Assembly: GCA_016283935.1 (NCBI GenBank)
Contig: JAEENX010000002.1
Coordinates: 21,562-85,561, forward strand
Source: Bacilli bacterium
GTDB lineage: Bacteria; Bacillota_I; Bacilli_A; RF39; UBA660
Direction: 5' to 3'
Length of the DNA stretch: 64,000 nucleotides
Numbering within the stretch: position 1 is the stretch's first letter; the number at the start of each line of letters is the position of its first letter. Below the pieces are notes generated by a model. It saw only the letters and a program-made list of their open reading frames with translations. It was not told the origin of the DNA and did no database searches. Positions 61,711-64,000 of this stretch are shown here, in pieces. Made by a program: the position numbers and the translations under genes.

Positions 61711-62952
61711 TTATTCACCATCCTTTAACATTCTAGTTAATGCACTTATTAATCCAAGCTTACCATATGAATAAGTCATTGCCCCTTGTTGATATGCTAT
61801 ATAAGGTGATCTAATTGGACCATCACATGATAGTTCAATTGAAGATCCTTGAGTAAAGCATCCAGCTGCCATGATAACTTGATCTTTATATCCTGGCATA
61901 TCCCAAGGAATTGGTAATGCATTTGAATCAACAGGTGATCCTGTTTGAATACCTTGAGTATATTTAATTAGTTTTTGTTCATCATTGAATATGATGTTTT
62001 GTACTATATCTACTCTATTATCATTATAACGTGGTGAAACATTAAATGAAAGTGTTTCTAATACTTTTGATGTAAGAATTGCAGTTTTTAATGCGCTTGC
62101 TACAACTGAAGGTGCTAAAAATAATCCTTGATATAATTCTTTATTAACACCAAGTGTTGGTCCAACTTCTCTTCCTTCTCCTGGAAGTGTAAGTCTTTCT
62201 CCAACTAATTCTATTAAATCATGTCTACCTACAGCATAAGCTCCATTTGGTGCAATGCCTCCACCTAAGTTCTTTATTAAAGAACCTACAAAGATATCTG
62301 CTCCTGCTTCAATCGGATTCTTTCTTTCAACAAATTCACAGTAACAATTATCTACCATGATAATTGTTTCAGGTTGAATACTTTTAATTAACTTACATAC
62401 TTTTTCAACTTTATCAATTGAAATAGAATCTCTAGTTGAATATCCTTTACTTCTTTGAATTTCAATAACTTTAACTTTATTGTTTGTTAAATACTCTTTA
62501 ATTGCATCATAGTCAAAATCATTATCTACTAATTCTATTTGATCATATTTAATACCCCATGATTTTAAACTTGATGGATTATCATTTATACCTATTACTT
62601 CATGAAGTGTATCATATGGTAAACCACTTATAGATAGTAATAAATCATTTGGTCTTAGAAGTGCAAATAAAGTAACATTTAATGCATGTGATCCTGATAC
62701 AAATTGATTTCTAACTATTGCATCTTCTGCATGAAAAATATCAGCATAAACTTTTTCTAAAGTATCTCTTCCTAAATCTGAATATCCATATCCAGTTGTT
62801 GTACCAAAACATGCTTCAGTTACATTTTCTTTTTGAAATGCATTTAATACTAATTCAGAAAAATATAATTCATTTTCATCTATTTCTTTAAATATATCTT
62901 TTAAAGATTCTTCTTCTCTATTTACTAATTCTACTATCTCTTTTCTTTCCAT
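61711..62952 (-). CDS. YnbB-like PLP enzyme (methionine gamma-lyase family)
   Basis: A 413-residue PLP-dependent enzyme of the YnbB/aluminium-resistance group of fold type I. Family stretches: TTGYGYSDLGRDTLEKVYA, QFVSGSHALNVTLFALLRP, MVDNCYCEFVERKNP (PLP Asp) and GSLIKNLGGGIAPNGAY with the Schiff-base Lys. Substrate is not established for this family. First gene of a two-gene message; start follows AGAGGTG. Confidence 0.92.
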   Translation of the reverse strand: MERKEIVELVNREEESLKDIFKEIDENELYFSELVLNAFQKENVTEACFGTTTGYGYSDLGRDTLEKVYADIFHAEDAIVRNQFVSGSHALNVTLFALLRPNDLLLSISGLPYDTLHEVIGINDNPSSLKSWGIKYDQIELVDNDFDYDAIKEYLTNNKVKVIEIQRSKGYSTRDSISIDKVEKVCKLIKSIQPETIIMVDNCYCEFVERKNPIEAGADIFVGSLIKNLGGGIAPNGAYAVGRHDLIELVGERLTLPGEGREVGPTLGVNKELYQGLFLAPSVVASALKTAILTSKVLETLSFNVSPRYNDNRVDIVQNIIFNDEQKLIKYTQGIQTGSPVDSNALPIPWDMPGYKDQVIMAAGCFTQGSSIELSCDGPIRSPYIAYQQGAMTYSYGKLGLISALTRMLKDGE

Positions 62953-62978
62953 AGTACACCTCTTTTTTTACGTATTTA

Positions 62979-62987
62979 ATTATAACA
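62979..62987 (-). promoter_or_regulatory. Extended -10 promoter of the YnbB-like gene
   Basis: TGTTATAAT on the minus strand, immediately after the uppP terminator U tract. Confidence 0.6.
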
Positions 62988-62988
62988 T

Positions 62989-63017
62989 AAAAAAATAGGT
63001 TTTATTAACCTATTTTA
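62989..63017 (-). terminator. Terminator of uppP
   Basis: Minus-strand stem AAAATAGGTT/AACCTATTTT followed by U7. Confidence 0.8.
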
Positions 63018-63834
63018 TTACAAAGAAATATAATAATACTAAGATACCTAATACGATTCTATACCATCCAAATATCTTAAAGTCATGTTTTCTAATATAA
63101 GTAATTAAGAATTTAATAACAACCATACTTACTAAGAAAGCAACTAAACATCCTACTCCTAATACAGTTAACTCTGTAGCAGTAAAAGTAAAACCTACTT
63201 TTAAGATATATTTTAACAATTTAAGAGCACTTGCTCCAGCCATAACTGGTATTGCAAGTAAGAATGTGAAGTTTGCTATAGTTGGTCTATCCATTCCAAA
63301 TACTAAACCACCTAAGATAGTAGAACCAGATCTACTAGTTCCAGGAATAAGAGCAAGTAATTGGAATATACCTACTCCAAATGCTTGTTTATAAGTAATA
63401 GTATTTAAACTTCTTGTATGTCTATTAGTAACTTTAACTGATTCCATTATAATAAATATAATACCATATACTATTAATGCTATAGCTACTGTAGGAGCAT
63501 TATAAAAATGTTCATCAAACCAATCATCAAATAGTAATCCTATTATAACTGCCGGTATACATGCAACAATTATCTTACCCCATAGATTAAATGTTTCTTT
63601 TGTATCTTCTTTTGTTTTTCCAAATCCCCATGGCCATATAGTTTTAAAATAAAGAATTACTACTGCTAATATGGCACCCAATTGAATAACAACTTCAAAT
63701 AATTTGTAAAATTCATCAGATACATTTAATTTTACAAATTCATCTAATAGTATCATGTGTCCAGTTGAACTGATTGGTAACCATTCAGTTATACCTTCAA
63801 TAATACCGAATAATATTGCTTTAATAATTTCCAT
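63010..63834 (-). CDS. uppP: Undecaprenyl-diphosphate phosphatase
   Basis: UppP (BacA) recycles the undecaprenyl lipid carrier used for peptidoglycan. The 274-residue membrane protein has the two family motifs EGITEWLPISSTGHMIL and PGTSRSGSTILGG with their catalytic Glu, His, Ser and Arg residues and about eight membrane segments. Its presence, with the amidase and glucosaminidase, supports a walled cell. Transcribed alone. Confidence 0.97.
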   Translation of the reverse strand: MEIIKAILFGIIEGITEWLPISSTGHMILLDEFVKLNVSDEFYKLFEVVIQLGAILAVVILYFKTIWPWGFGKTKEDTKETFNLWGKIIVACIPAVIIGLLFDDWFDEHFYNAPTVAIALIVYGIIFIIMESVKVTNRHTRSLNTITYKQAFGVGIFQLLALIPGTSRSGSTILGGLVFGMDRPTIANFTFLLAIPVMAGASALKLLKYILKVGFTFTATELTVLGVGCLVAFLVSMVVIKFLITYIRKHDFKIFGWYRIVLGILVLLYFFVIK

Positions 63835-63853
63835 ATAATCACCTTCTATTATA

Positions 63854-63862
63854 ATTATAACA
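63854..63862 (-). promoter_or_regulatory. Extended -10 promoter of uppP
   Basis: TGTTATAAT on the minus strand, 20 bases before the uppP start. Confidence 0.6.
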
Positions 63863-63881
63863 TATAAGAAATTATATATAT

Positions 63882-63912
63882 TAAAAAAGATACTATTTTA
63901 CATAGTATCTTT
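63882..63912 (-). terminator. Terminator of a gene beyond the right edge
   Basis: Eleven-bp stem AAAGATACTAT/ATAGTATCTTT with U6 on the minus strand. The last 88 bases of the window to its right contain no gene I can support. Confidence 0.7.
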
Positions 63913-64000
63913 TCTTGTAGTATTTGTAAGGAAGAGTTATTTTTATACTACTAATCTATATTAAAGTGTATTATCTTTTTTACTTGCTAAAAAAGATACT

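Noticed and set aside
1..64000. Mycoplasma-type code (TGA = Trp)
   Set aside because: Several recognisable genes end in TGA with ATGA overlaps and Trp residues are encoded by TGG.

Overview
The window is strongly AT-rich and carries a dense, low-GC Gram-positive gene set: whiA, gpsB next to a class B RNase P RNA, ezrA, rny, scpAB, uppP, SipW-type signal peptidase, rhomboid and LexA with Bacillus-type SOS boxes. TGA is used as a stop (for example in ATGA start/stop overlaps), so this is the standard bacterial code, not the Mycoplasma code. I infer a small-genome, probably host-associated Bacilli lineage (RF39/Erysipelotrichia-like) that makes peptidoglycan. Almost all genes lie on the minus strand; only the phosphopantetheinyl transferase, lexA and a dGTPase-like gene are on the plus strand. 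No rRNA, CRISPR, insertion sequence or prophage was seen.

Layout (window order; minus-strand operons read right to left): 1-9.5 kb holds a partial secreted protein, whiA, a DUF4190 membrane protein, a GT-C-like membrane protein, a response regulator with a degenerate HD-GYP domain, the uraA-upp uracil salvage operon with an apparent UTP-type attenuator, and cmk. 9.5-17.9 kb holds an Sfp-type transferase, tRNA-Leu, an operon of a membrane protein-scpA-scpB-tRNA-Gln, miaB, a divergent SOS pair (lexA and a 49-residue membrane peptide), and lspA-rluD-rhomboid. 18-31 kb holds three zinc-ribbon proteins, gltX, trpS, ezrA-nifS-like, mutM and anchored proteins with Thr-rich stalks.

33.2-42.4 kb is an eight-gene operon for a SipW/TasA-like surface fibre system: a fused multi-membrane SipW-type peptidase, a DUF5305-like membrane protein, two TasA-like subunits and four larger TasA-like proteins with extra C-terminal domains. 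42.5-52.1 kb holds a TPR protein, polA, a two-gene operon pairing a membrane-anchored cohesin with a dockerin-bearing cell-wall hydrolase, and a coiled-coil acidic protein. 52.2-64 kb holds a dGTPase-like HD protein, a thioredoxin-like membrane protein, rny, recA (SOS box), gpsB-rnpB-rodZ-pgsA, an amidase, a YnbB-like PLP enzyme and uppP.

Two themes dominate: core replication, repair, translation and division genes, and an unusually rich set of extracytoplasmic anchored proteins. Intergenic regions are very short and follow one plan: a hairpin overlapping the stop codon, a U tract, then an extended -10 (TGNTATAAT) for the next gene. Positions and motifs were read by eye; family names rest on motif recognition, not on searches.
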